Position numbers and translations under genes: made by a program. A stretch of 64,000 bases of DNA from Microvirga vignae (GTDB taxonomy: Bacteria > Pseudomonadota > Alphaproteobacteria > Rhizobiales > Beijerinckiaceae). The DNA lies in NCBI RefSeq assembly GCF_001017175.1, contig NZ_LCYG01000037.1, positions 62,001 to 126,000 of the forward strand. The letters are read 5' to 3'. The notes under the pieces were generated by a model, which was not told the DNA's origin, made no database searches, and saw only the letters and a list, made by a program, of their open reading frames with translations. Below are positions 15,935 through 25,462 of this stretch, piece by piece. Within the stretch, counting starts at the first letter, position 1, and the number at the start of each line of letters is the position of its first letter.

Positions 15935-17257
15935 TTAATCTCGCTCGATGCGAATGACTTGGGGCGGCTCGGCGATAAGACCATCCCTCGAGATCTTCTC
16001 CACGGCGGAGCGAATGGAAGCTTCCGTCGCCGCATAGGTGATGAGAACGAGGGAGACTGGCGCGCCCGAGCGGCCGTGGGGATCCTGCGTCGCGGCGATC
16101 TCGGAGCGTTTCTGCAGAATGCTCTCTAGGGAAATGTCCTCTTCCGCCATGCGGGTGGCGACACCGGCGGCCACGCCCGGGCGGTCATGAACCGTGAGGC
16201 GGATATAGTAGCCACCCTCGTGCCTCTGCATGGGAGCACGAGGCGCCTTCTCCAGTTGGCCGACAGGCCTGCCGAAGAGGGGCTGTGCCACACCGGCGGC
16301 CACATCGGCGATGTCAGCCACCACGGCGGAAGCAGTCGCATCGCCCCCTGCTCCGGGTCCGATCAGCGTGAGCTCGCGGACCGCGTCCGCATCGATGGTC
16401 ACGGCGTTCGTGACGCCCATGACCTGCGCGATGGACGAGGTCCGCGGCACCATGGTCGGGTGCACACGCTGCTCGATGCCGGTCTCCGTGCGCTCGGCAA
16501 CGCCCAGCAGCTTGATGCGGAAGCCCAGCTCCTTCGCCATGGCGAGATCGAGAGGCGTGATGGAGGAAATCCCCTCCACATAGATCGCATCGGCATCGAT
16601 CTCGGTGCCAAAGGCAAGGCTCGTGAGGATGGCGAGCTTATGGGCGGTATCGAAACCTTCCACATCGAAGGTCGGGTCGGCCTCCGCATAACCGAGGCGC
16701 TGAGCGTCCTTCAGGCATTCCTGGAAGGTCAGACCCTCCATTTCCATACGGGAGAGGATGTAATTGCAGGTACCATTGAGAATGCCATAGAGCCGGGAAA
16801 TCCGGTTGCCCGGCAAGGCCTCACGCAGGGTCTTGATGATCGGGATGCCGCCCGCAACCGACGCCTCGAAGGCGATCGACACGTCCTTGCTCTCGGCAAT
16901 CCTTGCGAGTGCCAAACCATGCTTGGCGAGCAGAGCCTTATTTGCCGTAACGACATGCTTGCCGCTGGACAGAGCCGTCTCCACCACTTCAAGGGCTGTC
17001 CCATCGGCACCGCCCACCAGCTCGACCACGCAATCCACATTCGCCGAGCCCGCAAGGTCTACGGGATTATCGAACCACGTGAACCTGGAGAGATCGACGC
17101 CGCGATCCTTGAGCCTATCTCGGGCCGATACGGCTACGACTTCAACAGGCCGGCCGCCCCTCTGGGTGACGGTCTCGTTCCGGCGTTCGAGGATCCGAAT
17201 GACCGAAGCGCCAACCGTGCCGAGGCCAGCAATGCCCACCTTGAGAGGACGTATCAC
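15935..17257 (-). CDS. hom: Homoserine dehydrogenase
   Basis: This enzyme reduces aspartate semialdehyde to homoserine for threonine, methionine and isoleucine synthesis. The 440 residues comprise an NAD(P)-binding domain (VGIAGLGTVGASVIRILE), the catalytic domain with KHVVTANKALLAKHG, GILNGTCNYILSRME and YAEADPTFDVEGFDTAHK, and a C-terminal ACT domain (about 355-440: YYIRLTVHDRPGVAAGVATR) that usually gives feedback control by threonine. The frame is open to 17338, but the GTG at 17257 has AGGGAG nine bases upstream and fits the family start VIRPLKVG, so I chose it. It lies between the aminotransferase and glpX, all in one direction. Confidence 0.95.
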   Translation of the reverse strand: MIRPLKVGIAGLGTVGASVIRILERRNETVTQRGGRPVEVVAVSARDRLKDRGVDLSRFTWFDNPVDLAGSANVDCVVELVGGADGTALEVVETALSSGKHVVTANKALLAKHGLALARIAESKDVSIAFEASVAGGIPIIKTLREALPGNRISRLYGILNGTCNYILSRMEMEGLTFQECLKDAQRLGYAEADPTFDVEGFDTAHKLAILTSLAFGTEIDADAIYVEGISSITPLDLAMAKELGFRIKLLGVAERTETGIEQRVHPTMVPRTSSIAQVMGVTNAVTIDADAVRELTLIGPGAGGDATASAVVADIADVAAGVAQPLFGRPVGQLEKAPRAPMQRHEGGYYIRLTVHDRPGVAAGVATRMAEEDISLESILQKRSEIAATQDPHGRSGAPVSLVLITYAATEASIRSAVEKISRDGLIAEPPQVIRIERD

Positions 17258-17367
17258 GGACAAAAGCTCCCTGTAAAAACCGTTGCTCTTTACGCCTGCC
17301 AAGCTCCCATGTCCATGCAGGCATGGAAAACCGGACACTCATACGGGGCAGCCTCGTCCTTAAGGGC

Positions 17368-18588
17368 TCACCCCCTGCGCGCCATCGGCACCACGTTGTG
17401 GAGGGTCTGGTCCGCGTTGTCGAAGAACTTGCGGATATTGCGGGCAGCCTGACGGATGCGCTGCTCGTTCTCCACAAGGGCGATACGGACATAATCATCA
17501 CCATGCTCGCCAAAGCCGATGCCCGGCGCCACTGCCACATCGGCCTTTTCGACCAGGAGCTTGGAGAATTCCAGGCTGCCCATATCCCGGAACTTCTCCG
17601 GAATCTGGACCCAGGCGAACATGGAGGCGCTGGGGGCCGGAATGGACCAGCCTGCCTTCTCGAAGGCATCGATCATCACGTCGCGGCGCTTCTTATAGAC
17701 CGCCCGCATTTCGCGGATGCAATCGTCGGGGCCGTTGAGAGCGGCGGTCGCCGCGACCTGCACCGGGGTGAAGGCGCCGTAGTCGAGATAGGATTTCACG
17801 CGGGTCAGTGCCGCGAGCAGGCGCTCGTTGCCGACGGCGAAGCCTATTCGCCAGCCAGCCATGGAGAAGGTCTTCGACATGGAGGTGAATTCCACCGCCA
17901 CGTCGATCGCGCCCGGGATCTGGAGGATCGAGGGCGGCGGGTTCTTATCGTCGAAATAAACCTCGGCATAAGCGAGATCCGACAGCAGGATCAGTTCGTG
18001 CTTCTTCGCGAAGGCCACGAGGTCCCGGTAGAAATCGAGGGAAGCCACATAGGCCGTGGGGTTCGAGGGATAGCAGACCACCATCGCCACGGGTTTGGGG
18101 ATCGAGTGCATCACGGCCCTCTCGGCGGCCACGAAGAAGTCCGGGGTGGGTTCTGCCGGAACGGAGCGGATCACGCCGCCCGCCATCAGGAAGCCGAAGG
18201 CGTGGATCGGGTAGCTCGGATTCGGCACGAGGATCACGTCACCCGGTTCGGTGATGGCCTGCGCCATGTTGGCAAAGCCTTCTTTGGAACCCAGGGTCGC
18301 CACGACCTGTGTGTCGGGGTTGAGCTTCACGCCGAAGCGGCGCTCGTAATAGCCGGCCTGAGCCCGGCGAAGGCCCGAGATGCCCTTGGAGGCCGAGTAG
18401 CGGTCCGTGCGTGGCTTACCCACGGTCTCGACCAGCTTGTCGATCACGTGCTGTGGGGCAGCCAAATCCGGGTTGCCCATGCCGAGATCGATGATGTCAG
18501 CTCCATTGGCGCGGGCGGCGGCCTTAATACGGTTGACCTGCTCGAAGACATAAGGCGGAAGGCGCTTGATGCGATAGAAGTTAGACAT
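17368..18588 (-). CDS. AlaC/LL-DAP-aminotransferase-like PLP enzyme
   Basis: This 406-residue class I/II aminotransferase opens FYRIKRLPPYVFEQVNRIKA, closely resembling AlaC (glutamate-pyruvate aminotransferase) and its relatives labelled LL-diaminopimelate aminotransferase. The PLP lysine lies in SMSKTFSMAGWRIGF. Other motifs are IIDLGMGNPDLAAP, LVPNPSYPIHAFG and a conserved CYPSNPTA loop. It most likely makes alanine from pyruvate and glutamate; another amino donor is possible. It is 110 bases upstream of hom in the same direction, a linkage I recall from many Rhizobiales. Confidence 0.88.
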   Translation of the reverse strand: MSNFYRIKRLPPYVFEQVNRIKAAARANGADIIDLGMGNPDLAAPQHVIDKLVETVGKPRTDRYSASKGISGLRRAQAGYYERRFGVKLNPDTQVVATLGSKEGFANMAQAITEPGDVILVPNPSYPIHAFGFLMAGGVIRSVPAEPTPDFFVAAERAVMHSIPKPVAMVVCYPSNPTAYVASLDFYRDLVAFAKKHELILLSDLAYAEVYFDDKNPPPSILQIPGAIDVAVEFTSMSKTFSMAGWRIGFAVGNERLLAALTRVKSYLDYGAFTPVQVAATAALNGPDDCIREMRAVYKKRRDVMIDAFEKAGWSIPAPSASMFAWVQIPEKFRDMGSLEFSKLLVEKADVAVAPGIGFGEHGDDYVRIALVENEQRIRQAARNIRKFFDNADQTLHNVVPMARRG

Positions 18589-18630
18589 GGTTCTGTCCTC
18601 GAGCGGAATCGGATGAATCCGGTATAGATT

Positions 18631-19044
18631 CTAGCGATTAGTATTGGAATTCGTCTTCTGGGCAGGGCTCTGCGGCTTGTTGACCGGCAGCTTGATCGGC
18701 TCAGGCGGAGGCGTTCCGCCCAGACGAGCCGCAGCGGCTCCGGCAGCCTCGTTGCGGGCGCGCAGGGCATCGAGCTCCGACTCGGCTGCCTTGATCTCCG
18801 CGGCACTCCGGGCAGGAGTTGGGCGCCCCTCCTCAGCAGTCCCAATCGGCATGTAGTCGAGGTTCTGCGGGCGCGAGCGGGCCACGAAATCCGGGGTCGG
18901 TGCAACTTGGGGCCCAGCCCCCACGGCGGTTGCGATATCGCGGACAGGATTGGAACCACCTGTGCAGGCAGCAACGTTAGCAGCAACCAGCACCGTCAGC
19001 AGCAGGGCCGGAGCGCGGGAAACCGGAGGAAACTGAATACGCAT
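18631..19044 (-). CDS. Putative lipoprotein
   Basis: The 137-residue product has a lipoprotein signal: hydrophobic LLLTVLVAANVAAC, with Cys near residue 27 as the lipidation site. The mature part is proline- and alanine-rich, with a predicted helix around AAEIKAAESELDALRARNE (coiled-coil-like) and a low-complexity C-terminus (KLPVNKPQSPAQKTNSNTNR). The frame is open to 19119; I took the ATG at 19044 because the signal begins there. It is divergent from phaC. No family was recognised. Confidence 0.72.
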   Translation of the reverse strand: MRIQFPPVSRAPALLLTVLVAANVAACTGGSNPVRDIATAVGAGPQVAPTPDFVARSRPQNLDYMPIGTAEEGRPTPARSAAEIKAAESELDALRARNEAAGAAAARLGGTPPPEPIKLPVNKPQSPAQKTNSNTNR

Positions 19045-19146
19045 TGTCGCTAACCCAAGAGATAACTGCACAGATCGAAGATCAAACGCTAAGATGCTCG
19101 AAATGAGCACCCTGAGCAATGGCGCGAGATAGAGGGAGATCGCCTT

Positions 19147-20952
19147 ATGGACAAGCCATACGGTGAAGAGAAGGCCCGTTCCTCATCCCCGGATTTCGAG
19201 GAGCTCTCCCGCAACATGGCCCGCTTCCTCGAGGGAGCGACAAAGGCAACGGCCGCCTACCTCAAGCCGATAGAGGAGCGCGGCACCCCACCGGAGATCG
19301 CAAGCGATGCCTCGGAAGCGATCCGGACCCTGGGCCGCGTTGCGGAAGCATGGATGAGCGATCCGCAGAAGTCCCTCGAAGCACAGACACGCCTCGGGTC
19401 CCAGTTCCTCGATCTTTGGGCCTCGACATTCAAAAAGGCGCAGGGCGAGCCCGTCGATCCCGTTGCGGAGCCCGAGTCCAAGGACAGCCGCTTCAAGGAT
19501 CCGGAATGGTCCGAAAATCCCGTCTTCGATTTCCTGAAGCAGGCCTATCTGATCTCCTCACGCTGGGCGGAGGACATGGTTGAGGAGGCCGAGGGTCTGG
19601 ACGAACGGACGCGCCACAAGGCGCAATTCTATCTCAAGCAGATTTCGAGTGCCCTCTCGCCTTCGAACTTCCTCCTCACCAATCCCGAACTCATCCGCGA
19701 GACGTTCAAGGAAAACGGAGCGAACCTCGCTCGCGGCATGGCGATGCTGGCGGAGGACATTCAGGCGGGTCGCGGCGAGCTCAAGATCCGCCAGACCGAT
19801 CCCACCAATTTCAAGATCGGCGTGAACATCGCGACCACACCGGGCAAGGTCATCTTCCGCAACGACCTGATCGAGCTGATCCAGTATGCGCCGATCACCG
19901 AGCAGGTGCTGAAGCGCCCGCTGCTGATCGTGCCGCCTTGGATCAACAAATACTACATTCTCGATCTCAACCCGGAGAAGAGCTTCATCCGCTGGGCCGT
20001 GGCGCAGGGCCTCACCGTATTCTGCATCTCGTGGGTCAACCCGGCAGAGCAGCATGCGGAGAAGGGGTTCGAGCACTACATGCGCGAGGGCGTCTTCGCG
20101 GCGCTCGATGCTATCGAGCACGCAACCGGCGAAAAGAAAGTGACAGCCATCGGCTATTGCGTGGGCGGCACCTTGCTCGCCGTCACGATGGCCTACATGG
20201 CGGCCAAGCGCGACAAACGCATCGATAGCGCGACCTTCTTCACCGCGCAGGTGGACTTCACTCATGCGGGCGACCTGAAGGTGTTTGCGGACGAGGAGCA
20301 GATCCGCGCCATCGAGAGCGACATGAAAAAGCGCGGCTATCTCGATGGATCGCGCATGGCCAATGCCTTCAACATGCTGCGCCCCACCGACCTGATCTGG
20401 TCGAACGTCGTGAACGTTTACATGAAGGGCCGCCCCCCCACCGCCTTCGATCTGCTCTACTGGAATTCGGATTCCACGCGCATGCCGGCAGCGAATCACG
20501 CCTTCTATCTGCGCAACTGTTACCTGGAAAACAAGCTCGCCAAGGGAGAGATGGAACTGGCAGGCGTGAAGCTCGATCTGAAGAAGATCAAGGCACCAAT
20601 CTTCAACCTCGCGACGAAGGAAGATCACATCGCCCCTGCCCGCTCCGTGTTCCTGGGGTCAAAGGCCTTTGGAGGTCCGGTCGATTTCGTCCTTGCCGGA
20701 TCGGGCCATATCGCGGGCGTGGTCAACTCACCCAACAAGCCGAAATATCAGTTCTGGACCGGCGGCCCCGTCGCAGGCGAATTGGAGGACTGGATGGCCA
20801 AGACCACGGAAAATCCGGGCTCCTGGTGGCCTTATTGGTTCTCGTGGATCGAGAAGCAGGCTCCCAAGAAAGTGCCCGCGCGGGAGCCGGGTGGCGGCAA
20901 GCTCGAGCCGCTTTGCGATGCGCCCGGGACTTACGTCTTGCTGAAGGCCTGA
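19147..20952 (+). CDS. phaC: Class I polyhydroxyalkanoate synthase
   Basis: PhaC polymerises (R)-3-hydroxyacyl-CoA into PHA storage granules. The 601 residues include the PhaC N-terminal domain (about 75-245, QFYLKQISSALSPSNFLLTN) and an alpha/beta-hydrolase domain whose lipase-like box IGYCVGGTLLAVTMAY holds the catalytic Cys338. The catalytic Asp is in ATKEDHIAPARSVF and the His in GSGHIAGVVN. Length suits the class I single-subunit enzyme. phaA, phaB and phasin genes are not in the window, so it is an isolated copy. A hairpin terminator follows ~45 bases after the stop. Confidence 0.97.
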   Translation: MDKPYGEEKARSSSPDFEELSRNMARFLEGATKATAAYLKPIEERGTPPEIASDASEAIRTLGRVAEAWMSDPQKSLEAQTRLGSQFLDLWASTFKKAQGEPVDPVAEPESKDSRFKDPEWSENPVFDFLKQAYLISSRWAEDMVEEAEGLDERTRHKAQFYLKQISSALSPSNFLLTNPELIRETFKENGANLARGMAMLAEDIQAGRGELKIRQTDPTNFKIGVNIATTPGKVIFRNDLIELIQYAPITEQVLKRPLLIVPPWINKYYILDLNPEKSFIRWAVAQGLTVFCISWVNPAEQHAEKGFEHYMREGVFAALDAIEHATGEKKVTAIGYCVGGTLLAVTMAYMAAKRDKRIDSATFFTAQVDFTHAGDLKVFADEEQIRAIESDMKKRGYLDGSRMANAFNMLRPTDLIWSNVVNVYMKGRPPTAFDLLYWNSDSTRMPAANHAFYLRNCYLENKLAKGEMELAGVKLDLKKIKAPIFNLATKEDHIAPARSVFLGSKAFGGPVDFVLAGSGHIAGVVNSPNKPKYQFWTGGPVAGELEDWMAKTTENPGSWWPYWFSWIEKQAPKKVPAREPGGGKLEPLCDAPGTYVLLKA

Positions 20953-20995
20953 CGCGAGCCGCACCAACGCAACTCTTCTTCGTACGCACCCAGAG

Positions 20996-21024
20996 AAAAG
21001 GCCGGCGTCACCGCCGGCCTTTGT
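20996..21024. terminator. Bidirectional hairpin terminator between phaC and fadL
   Basis: AAAAGGCCGGCG TCAC CGCCGGCCTTTG forms a long GC-rich stem with an A-run on the left and a short T-run on the right. It sits between the convergent phaC and FadL-type genes and probably serves both. Confidence 0.8.
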
Positions 21025-21043
21025 ATTTTGAACCCTTCGGCTC

Positions 21044-22396
21044 TCAGTATTTGCGAACGATCGGAGCTGCCGGGATAGCCACCTTCGCATCGTCCCAGCG
21101 ATAGCGCAGGCCCACCGAGATGATGTCGACATCCGATTCCACGTCAGCCACGAAGGGCAGCCCAGGGCGGAAGTCCTGATGGCCTTCGACGATGCGGATA
21201 TCCGTCTCCTTCGCGAAGATGTGGGTGTAGGCGACGTCGAACGACAGCTTGTCGTTCCACTGGTAGCCGAGACCAAGCGAGGCCCAGACACGATCGTTGT
21301 CCGGCAGACGGGTCGAGCGGATCTCCGTATCGATCGGAGATTCTTCGTAAGCCACACCGGCGCGCACGATCCACTGGTTGTTCAGCCTGTAGTCTATGCC
21401 CAGCGAATAGAAGAAGCCGTCGTCGTAATTGAGCGGAAGCTCCTGGACGACAGCTCCGGTGCTCGCACTGGTGACGAGCGGAGTCCTCAGAACGCTCCAG
21501 TTCGTCCACTCGAAGCCGAGGTGGACCGTCATAGCAGGTGTAATCACCTGCGAGAGGCCGACGGTGACCTGGTCAGGAGTCTTGAGAGTCGCGTCAATCG
21601 GCGTCCGAACCGCAACAGGAGCAACAACGCCCGCGGGAAGCGTAAAGGATCCTTCGAGGTTATGCTCGATGGCCGAACGGTAGCCGACGCCGATCGTCGT
21701 TCCTGCGAATGGAGTGATGGTCAGACCGGCCGTGAAGCCGAAGCCGATATCGTCGCCTTCGAGAATGCCGCTCGGCTGGCCAGGAAGGACAGCGGTGGCG
21801 GGCACAGTGATCGGGGTCGGCACTGCACTCTTCAGGCGGATGTCGAAATACTGGAGCGTTGGGCCCGCGGCGACCGACAGCCAATCGGTCACCTTCACGC
21901 CGATGACCGGATTGATGTTCGCAGAGAAGATTCGTGACGAGCGGGAATAGACCTGACCGGCCCAGTTCTCCCGGGGATCGGTTACGAGACCGTAGGGAGC
22001 GGTGCTGGAAAGACCGACCCAAAACCTGTCGTTGATCTGGTAGGAGGCGAAGCCGGTCGGCACGATGGCATCCTGCCCGATATCACCGGAAGCGCCAAAA
22101 ACGGCGGTCGGCGTCCGCAAAGGATCCGGATTGATATCGATGCGCGGAACAATCAGCGAAAGATGCCACTCGCTGTGCCAGCCGGGAGCCATCGTAATGA
22201 CGGCAGGGTTCCAGAACATCGAGGAGAGATAGCCCGAGCCGGAAGCGGCACCAGCGAAGGAGTAGCCCTGCGCAGTGGCGCTCTGCTCACGGACTGCGAA
22301 ACCGCCGGCTTGGGCGCCTTGAGCGGCAATGAGAGCGGCAATGAGAGCGGCGAAGGAGATTGCGGCGAGGGACAAAGAACGATTGGAACGGCTCAT
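21044..22396 (-). CDS. FadL/OMPP1/TodX-family outer membrane transporter
   Basis: This 450-residue beta-barrel takes up long-chain fatty acids or other hydrophobic compounds across the outer membrane. The signal peptide (about 1-31, ending AQGAQA) is followed by GGFAVREQSATAQGYSFAGA, the family's N-terminal hatch motif, and by SGYLSSMFWNPAVITM. The protein ends in an aromatic VSVGLRYRW-type strand region and RKY. The ATG at 22396 has AGGAAG before it; the frame is open 18 codons further. The signal peptide coding region holds a tandem 12-bp repeat (22321-22350). The upstream 380 bases are AT-rich and shared with the divergent FAH gene. Confidence 0.92.
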   Translation of the reverse strand: MSRSNRSLSLAAISFAALIAALIAAQGAQAGGFAVREQSATAQGYSFAGAASGSGYLSSMFWNPAVITMAPGWHSEWHLSLIVPRIDINPDPLRTPTAVFGASGDIGQDAIVPTGFASYQINDRFWVGLSSTAPYGLVTDPRENWAGQVYSRSSRIFSANINPVIGVKVTDWLSVAAGPTLQYFDIRLKSAVPTPITVPATAVLPGQPSGILEGDDIGFGFTAGLTITPFAGTTIGVGYRSAIEHNLEGSFTLPAGVVAPVAVRTPIDATLKTPDQVTVGLSQVITPAMTVHLGFEWTNWSVLRTPLVTSASTGAVVQELPLNYDDGFFYSLGIDYRLNNQWIVRAGVAYEESPIDTEIRSTRLPDNDRVWASLGLGYQWNDKLSFDVAYTHIFAKETDIRIVEGHQDFRPGLPFVADVESDVDIISVGLRYRWDDAKVAIPAAPIVRKY

Positions 22397-22450
22397 GGAA
22401 GCTTCCTGCCCTTTTCTGTTTTGTAGCGGGGAATCCCGCATTGGCCGCAA

Positions 22451-22778
22451 TGTGCCAATGCATTATTTTTACCGCAATCTCCTTGTGAGCCGCCAAACAT
22501 GTCTTAGACAAACCTAAATACTGTCCATATTTTCTGTTTTTTATTCAAGAAATCTAAAGCTTAGCCGTCAAATATACGATCCACTACGGTTGGTTCATAT
22601 GTAAACCAATGTATTTGGAACGCACCACTGCAATTTTGCCGCGTTATACCTGACAGGGGACATTTCGTGCTTTGTCAGGCCTCGTGGCAAAACGGCAACA
22701 TATTTGTGTCTAGAAAATGCATTGTAGGCAGGCGCGAACGCGCCAAATAGCAACGTGCCGTTACAAGAGGAGCGCTTG
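22451..22778. promoter_or_regulatory. AT-rich divergent promoter region (FadL-type / FAH-type genes)
   Basis: This 328-base stretch separates the divergent outer-membrane transporter and FAH-family genes. It is notably AT-rich around 22500-22720, compatible with promoters on both strands. A strong AAGAGGAG stands before the FAH ATG. No operator was identified with confidence. Confidence 0.4.
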
Positions 22779-23654
22779 ATGAAGCTGGTGAGGTTTGGGG
22801 AATACGGACGCGAGAAGCCGGGAATCATCGATGCCCAGGGGCAGATCCGCGATCTGTCGGGCGTGGTCCCGGATATTACAGGTGCAACTCTGTCGTCGGA
22901 GAGCCTGTCCCGCATCCGCAATGTCAATGCTGGCACGCTCCCCCTCGCCCCGTCGGGACAGCGCCTCGGCGCCTGCGTCGGTCAGGCCCGCAATTTCATC
23001 GCCATCGGCCTGAATTATGCGGATCACGCCGCCGAAACGGGTGCGCCCATTCCGGCGGAGCCCATCGTCTTCAACAAGGCCCCCTCCTGCATCGTAGGGC
23101 CCAATGACGACGTCATTATTCCGCGCGGATCCCAAAAGACTGACTGGGAGGTTGAACTCGCCATCGTGATCGGCGAGCACGCCTCCTATGTCGGCGCCAA
23201 CGAGGCACTGGACTATGTGGCCGGCTACTGCGTCTGCAACGACGTCTCCGAGCGCGAATTCCAGCTGGAGCGCGGCGGCACGTGGACTAAGGGCAAGGGC
23301 TGCCCGACCTTCGGTCCCCTCGGTCCCTGGCTCGTGACGAAGGACGAAATTCGCGATCCGCAGAATCTCTCCATGTGGCTCGACGTGAACGGCGAGCGCA
23401 TGCAGACCGGCTCCACCACGACCATGATCTTCAACGTGGCGAAGATCGTCTCCTACGTCTCCCACTTCATGATCCTGGAGCCAGGCGATGTGATCACCAC
23501 CGGCACGCCGCCTGGTGTCGGCATGGGCATGAAGCCGCCGCGCTATCTGAAGGCCGGCGACGTGGTGAGCCTCGGCATCGAAGGCCTCGGCGAGCAGCGC
23601 CAGCGCTTCGTTGCTTTCGAGGAGGCTCAGCCGGATACGAGCAAGGGACACTAA
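22779..23654 (+). CDS. Fumarylacetoacetate hydrolase (FAH)-family protein
   Basis: The 291-residue protein has a short N-terminal region (MKLVRFGEYGREKPGIIDAQ) and the FAH catalytic domain from about residue 75. Its metal-binding acidic residues appear in GPNDDVIIPRGSQKTDWEVE and ELAIVIGE, with VAGYCVCNDVSEREFQ and the late GDVITTGTPPGVGMG. Family members hydrolyse or decarboxylate acylpyruvates, and relatives with this start are often labelled ureidoglycolate lyase; that specificity is not shown here. The ATG at 22779 with AAGAGGAG upstream was chosen over a longer open frame. No catabolic partner is adjacent. Confidence 0.88.
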   Translation: MKLVRFGEYGREKPGIIDAQGQIRDLSGVVPDITGATLSSESLSRIRNVNAGTLPLAPSGQRLGACVGQARNFIAIGLNYADHAAETGAPIPAEPIVFNKAPSCIVGPNDDVIIPRGSQKTDWEVELAIVIGEHASYVGANEALDYVAGYCVCNDVSEREFQLERGGTWTKGKGCPTFGPLGPWLVTKDEIRDPQNLSMWLDVNGERMQTGSTTTMIFNVAKIVSYVSHFMILEPGDVITTGTPPGVGMGMKPPRYLKAGDVVSLGIEGLGEQRQRFVAFEEAQPDTSKGH

Positions 23655-23677
23655 CGCCCTGGTGGACGAAACCACCT

Positions 23678-23767
23678 CGTCATGCCCGCACTTTGTTGCG
23701 GGCATCCACGTGTTTTCTCACCCAGTCATGAAACTGTGGATGGCCGGGACAAGCCCGGCCATGACGG
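23678..23767. repeat. Palindromic intergenic repeat, type A (copy 2)
   Basis: CGTCATGCCCGCAC TTTGTTGCGGGCAT at the left and GGATGGCCGGGACAAGCCCG continuing to GCCATGACGG at the right form two hairpins within a larger inverted arrangement (CGTCATG...CATGACGG; ATCCACG/TGTGGAT). It fills the spacer between the convergent FAH-family and argC genes, where it may end both transcripts. Confidence 0.82.
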
Positions 23768-23786
23768 TTCCCTGTTCTGGGTGCTC

Positions 23787-24755
23787 TTAAGCCAGCCCCA
23801 GCATGAGCTCGATGTTCTGCACGGCGGCGCCCGAGGCGCCCTTCCCGAGATTGTCGAGGCGTGCCACCAACACCGCGTGATTGTAGCTGTCGTGCTTGAA
23901 AATGAAGAGTTCCAGGCGGTCCGTGTCGTTGAGCGCCTCGGGCTCGATACGCTCGATCTTCTTGCCCTCGGAGATCGTCGGCACGACGCTCACCAAACCA
24001 CCGCCCCGATAGCGATCGATCAATGCCTTCTCCAGCTCGATCGCCTTCGGCTTACCCGGCAGCAGATCAAGGTGGAGCGGAATGCTGACCAACATGCCCT
24101 GCCGGAAATTGCCCACTGAGGGAATGAAGATCGGGCGGCGGATCAGGCCGGTATATTTCTGCAGTTCGGGCACATGCTTGTGCTCGAAGCCAAGACCGTA
24201 GAGCTCGAAGGCCGGAGCCGTGCCGGCCTCGTAAGCCTCGATCATCGTGCGCCCGCCGCCGCTATAGCCGCTCACCGCATTCACGCTGATCGGATAATTG
24301 GGCGGTATCAGACCCGCATCGACCAGTGGACGCAGGAGCGCGATGGCACCGGTGGGATAGCAGCCGGGATTGGCGACGCGCTCGGCAGTCGCGACCGCCC
24401 GCTTCTGCTCCGACGTCAGCTCCGCGAAGCCATAAGCCCAGCCAGGGCTCACCCGGTGTGCGGTGCTGGCATCGAGGATCTTCGGCTTCTTGCCACGCAA
24501 GCCATCGACGAGCGCCACCGTCTCGCGCGCCGCATCGTCATGAAGGCAGAGCACCACGAGATCGACCTCGGCGAGAATTTCACGCTTGGCCTCAGGGTCC
24601 TTGCGGCGCTCGGGATCGATGCTGCGGATGGATACACCCGATACGCTTTTCAGGCGTTCGCGAATGCCGAGGCCGGTCGTTCCCGCCTCGCCGTCGATGA
24701 AGACGGTCTTCGTGCCTTGCGAGAGATCCGCAGAATTCTGGGGCATGGTTGTCAT
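23787..24755 (-). CDS. argC: N-acetyl-gamma-glutamyl-phosphate reductase (short type)
   Basis: ArgC reduces N-acetylglutamyl phosphate to the semialdehyde in arginine synthesis. The 322-residue product is of the shorter type 2 class. It has the NADP-binding start [19 protein letters not shown] and the catalytic cysteine in [20 protein letters not shown], followed by [17 protein letters not shown] and [14 protein letters not shown]. All expected residues are visible. In many Rhizobiales argC directly follows rplM-rpsI; here an RTX gene and its terminators stand between them. A hairpin terminator lies 70 bases upstream of its start. Confidence 0.95.
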   Translation of the reverse strand: MTTMPQNSADLSQGTKTVFIDGEAGTTGLGIRERLKSVSGVSIRSIDPERRKDPEAKREILAEVDLVVLCLHDDAARETVALVDGLRGKKPKILDASTAHRVSPGWAYGFAELTSEQKRAVATAERVANPGCYPTGAIALLRPLVDAGLIPPNYPISVNAVSGYSGGGRTMIEAYEAGTAPAFELYGLGFEHKHVPELQKYTGLIRRPIFIPSVGNFRQGMLVSIPLHLDLLPGKPKAIELEKALIDRYRGGGLVSVVPTISEGKKIERIEPEALNDTDRLELFIFKHDSYNHAVLVARLDNLGKGASGAAVQNIELMLGLA

Positions 24756-24825
24756 AGTCGATCAGGTCCGCCTGTGGCCGCCAATCAGGCTAAAGCCAAT
24801 AACGCCGATAAAGTTCTGGAGAAAC

Positions 24826-24851
24826 AAAAAAGCCGCGCATCGGCGCGGCTT
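24826..24851 (-). terminator. Rho-independent terminator upstream of argC (minus strand)
   Basis: Read on the minus strand, AGCCGCGC CGAT GCGCGGCT is followed by a run of T (AAAAAA on the plus strand). It would stop transcripts arriving from the RTX side before they reach argC. A leader attenuator for argC is possible but unsupported. Confidence 0.7.
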
Positions 24852-25143
24852 GCGGGGTCAGGCCATTCAGACAGCCGTCATCGCACGCGCGCTGGGGCGG
24901 CGATCATTCGGCGTCGGAGAATTTTCAAACTGATGGCCATGCGAGCTCTTATGCGAGTGAAAACCCTCTTCTGTCAATACACTAAGCTTGAGTGATGAAG
25001 TATCTTCATCTTTCAACATGGATGCTTTCGGTATTGTACGGCTCAGATGATGGTGAACTTAGAGTACGCGAGAGCCGTCATGTTGGGGAATTGAGCGATC
25101 AGCATCTACATTCGCCGCTGGGCCGCCATTCCTGCATGAGACT

Positions 25144-25172
25144 GAAAAAGCCCCGGGCTTGGAAGCCCAGGA
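25144..25172 (-). terminator. Rho-independent terminator after the RTX gene (minus strand)
   Basis: On the minus strand, CTGGGCTTCCAAGCCCGGGG folds with one G-T pair and is followed by CTTTTT. It lies ~25 bases past the end of the complete RTX reading frame, not past the internal amber codon, which shows where the original gene ended. Confidence 0.78.
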
Positions 25173-25195
25173 CCTTGCTTGATATTCCTATCAGG

Positions 25196-25462
25196 TCAGA
25201 TGACGACGAAGTCGTTGTAGGCGATGGCCTTGTTGGCCCCGATGTTGGCGAACACCACATACCCGCCGGCCCGGTTGCCGTTGCTGTCGTACCAGAGATC
25301 GCCGGTCCTGCTGTTGTAGCCAATGTAGTCGTTGGCATCTGCAGCCGCAGCGCCCAGCTTGAACGAGGTGGAGCTGAGCACGCCCATCCTCGTCAGCGAC
25401 CGGAAGACCGCGTTCTCCAGTTGGACTGTATCGTAGGTCTTGTTCCAATCCAGGATCCGGTC
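25196..25462 (-). pseudogene. Severed C-terminal secretion end of the RTX protein (in frame after TAG)
   Basis: Directly after the amber codon at 25463-25465 the same reading frame stays open for 88 codons to a TGA. It reads DRILDWNKTYDTVQLENAVF, and later GYNSRTGDLWYDSNGNRAGG, ending AIAYNDFVVI. That is the usual C-terminal region of type I-secreted RTX proteins of this group, where LNSATNVDxIxDWN normally continues without a break. So the upstream CDS and this segment were one gene of about 615 codons. A new start inside it (ATG at 25387) would give only 63 residues, which is not convincing as a gene. Confidence 0.8.

Noticed and set aside
16187-17452. 421-residue open frame antisense to hom
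   Set aside because: It overlaps a fully supported homoserine dehydrogenase and shows no motif of its own.
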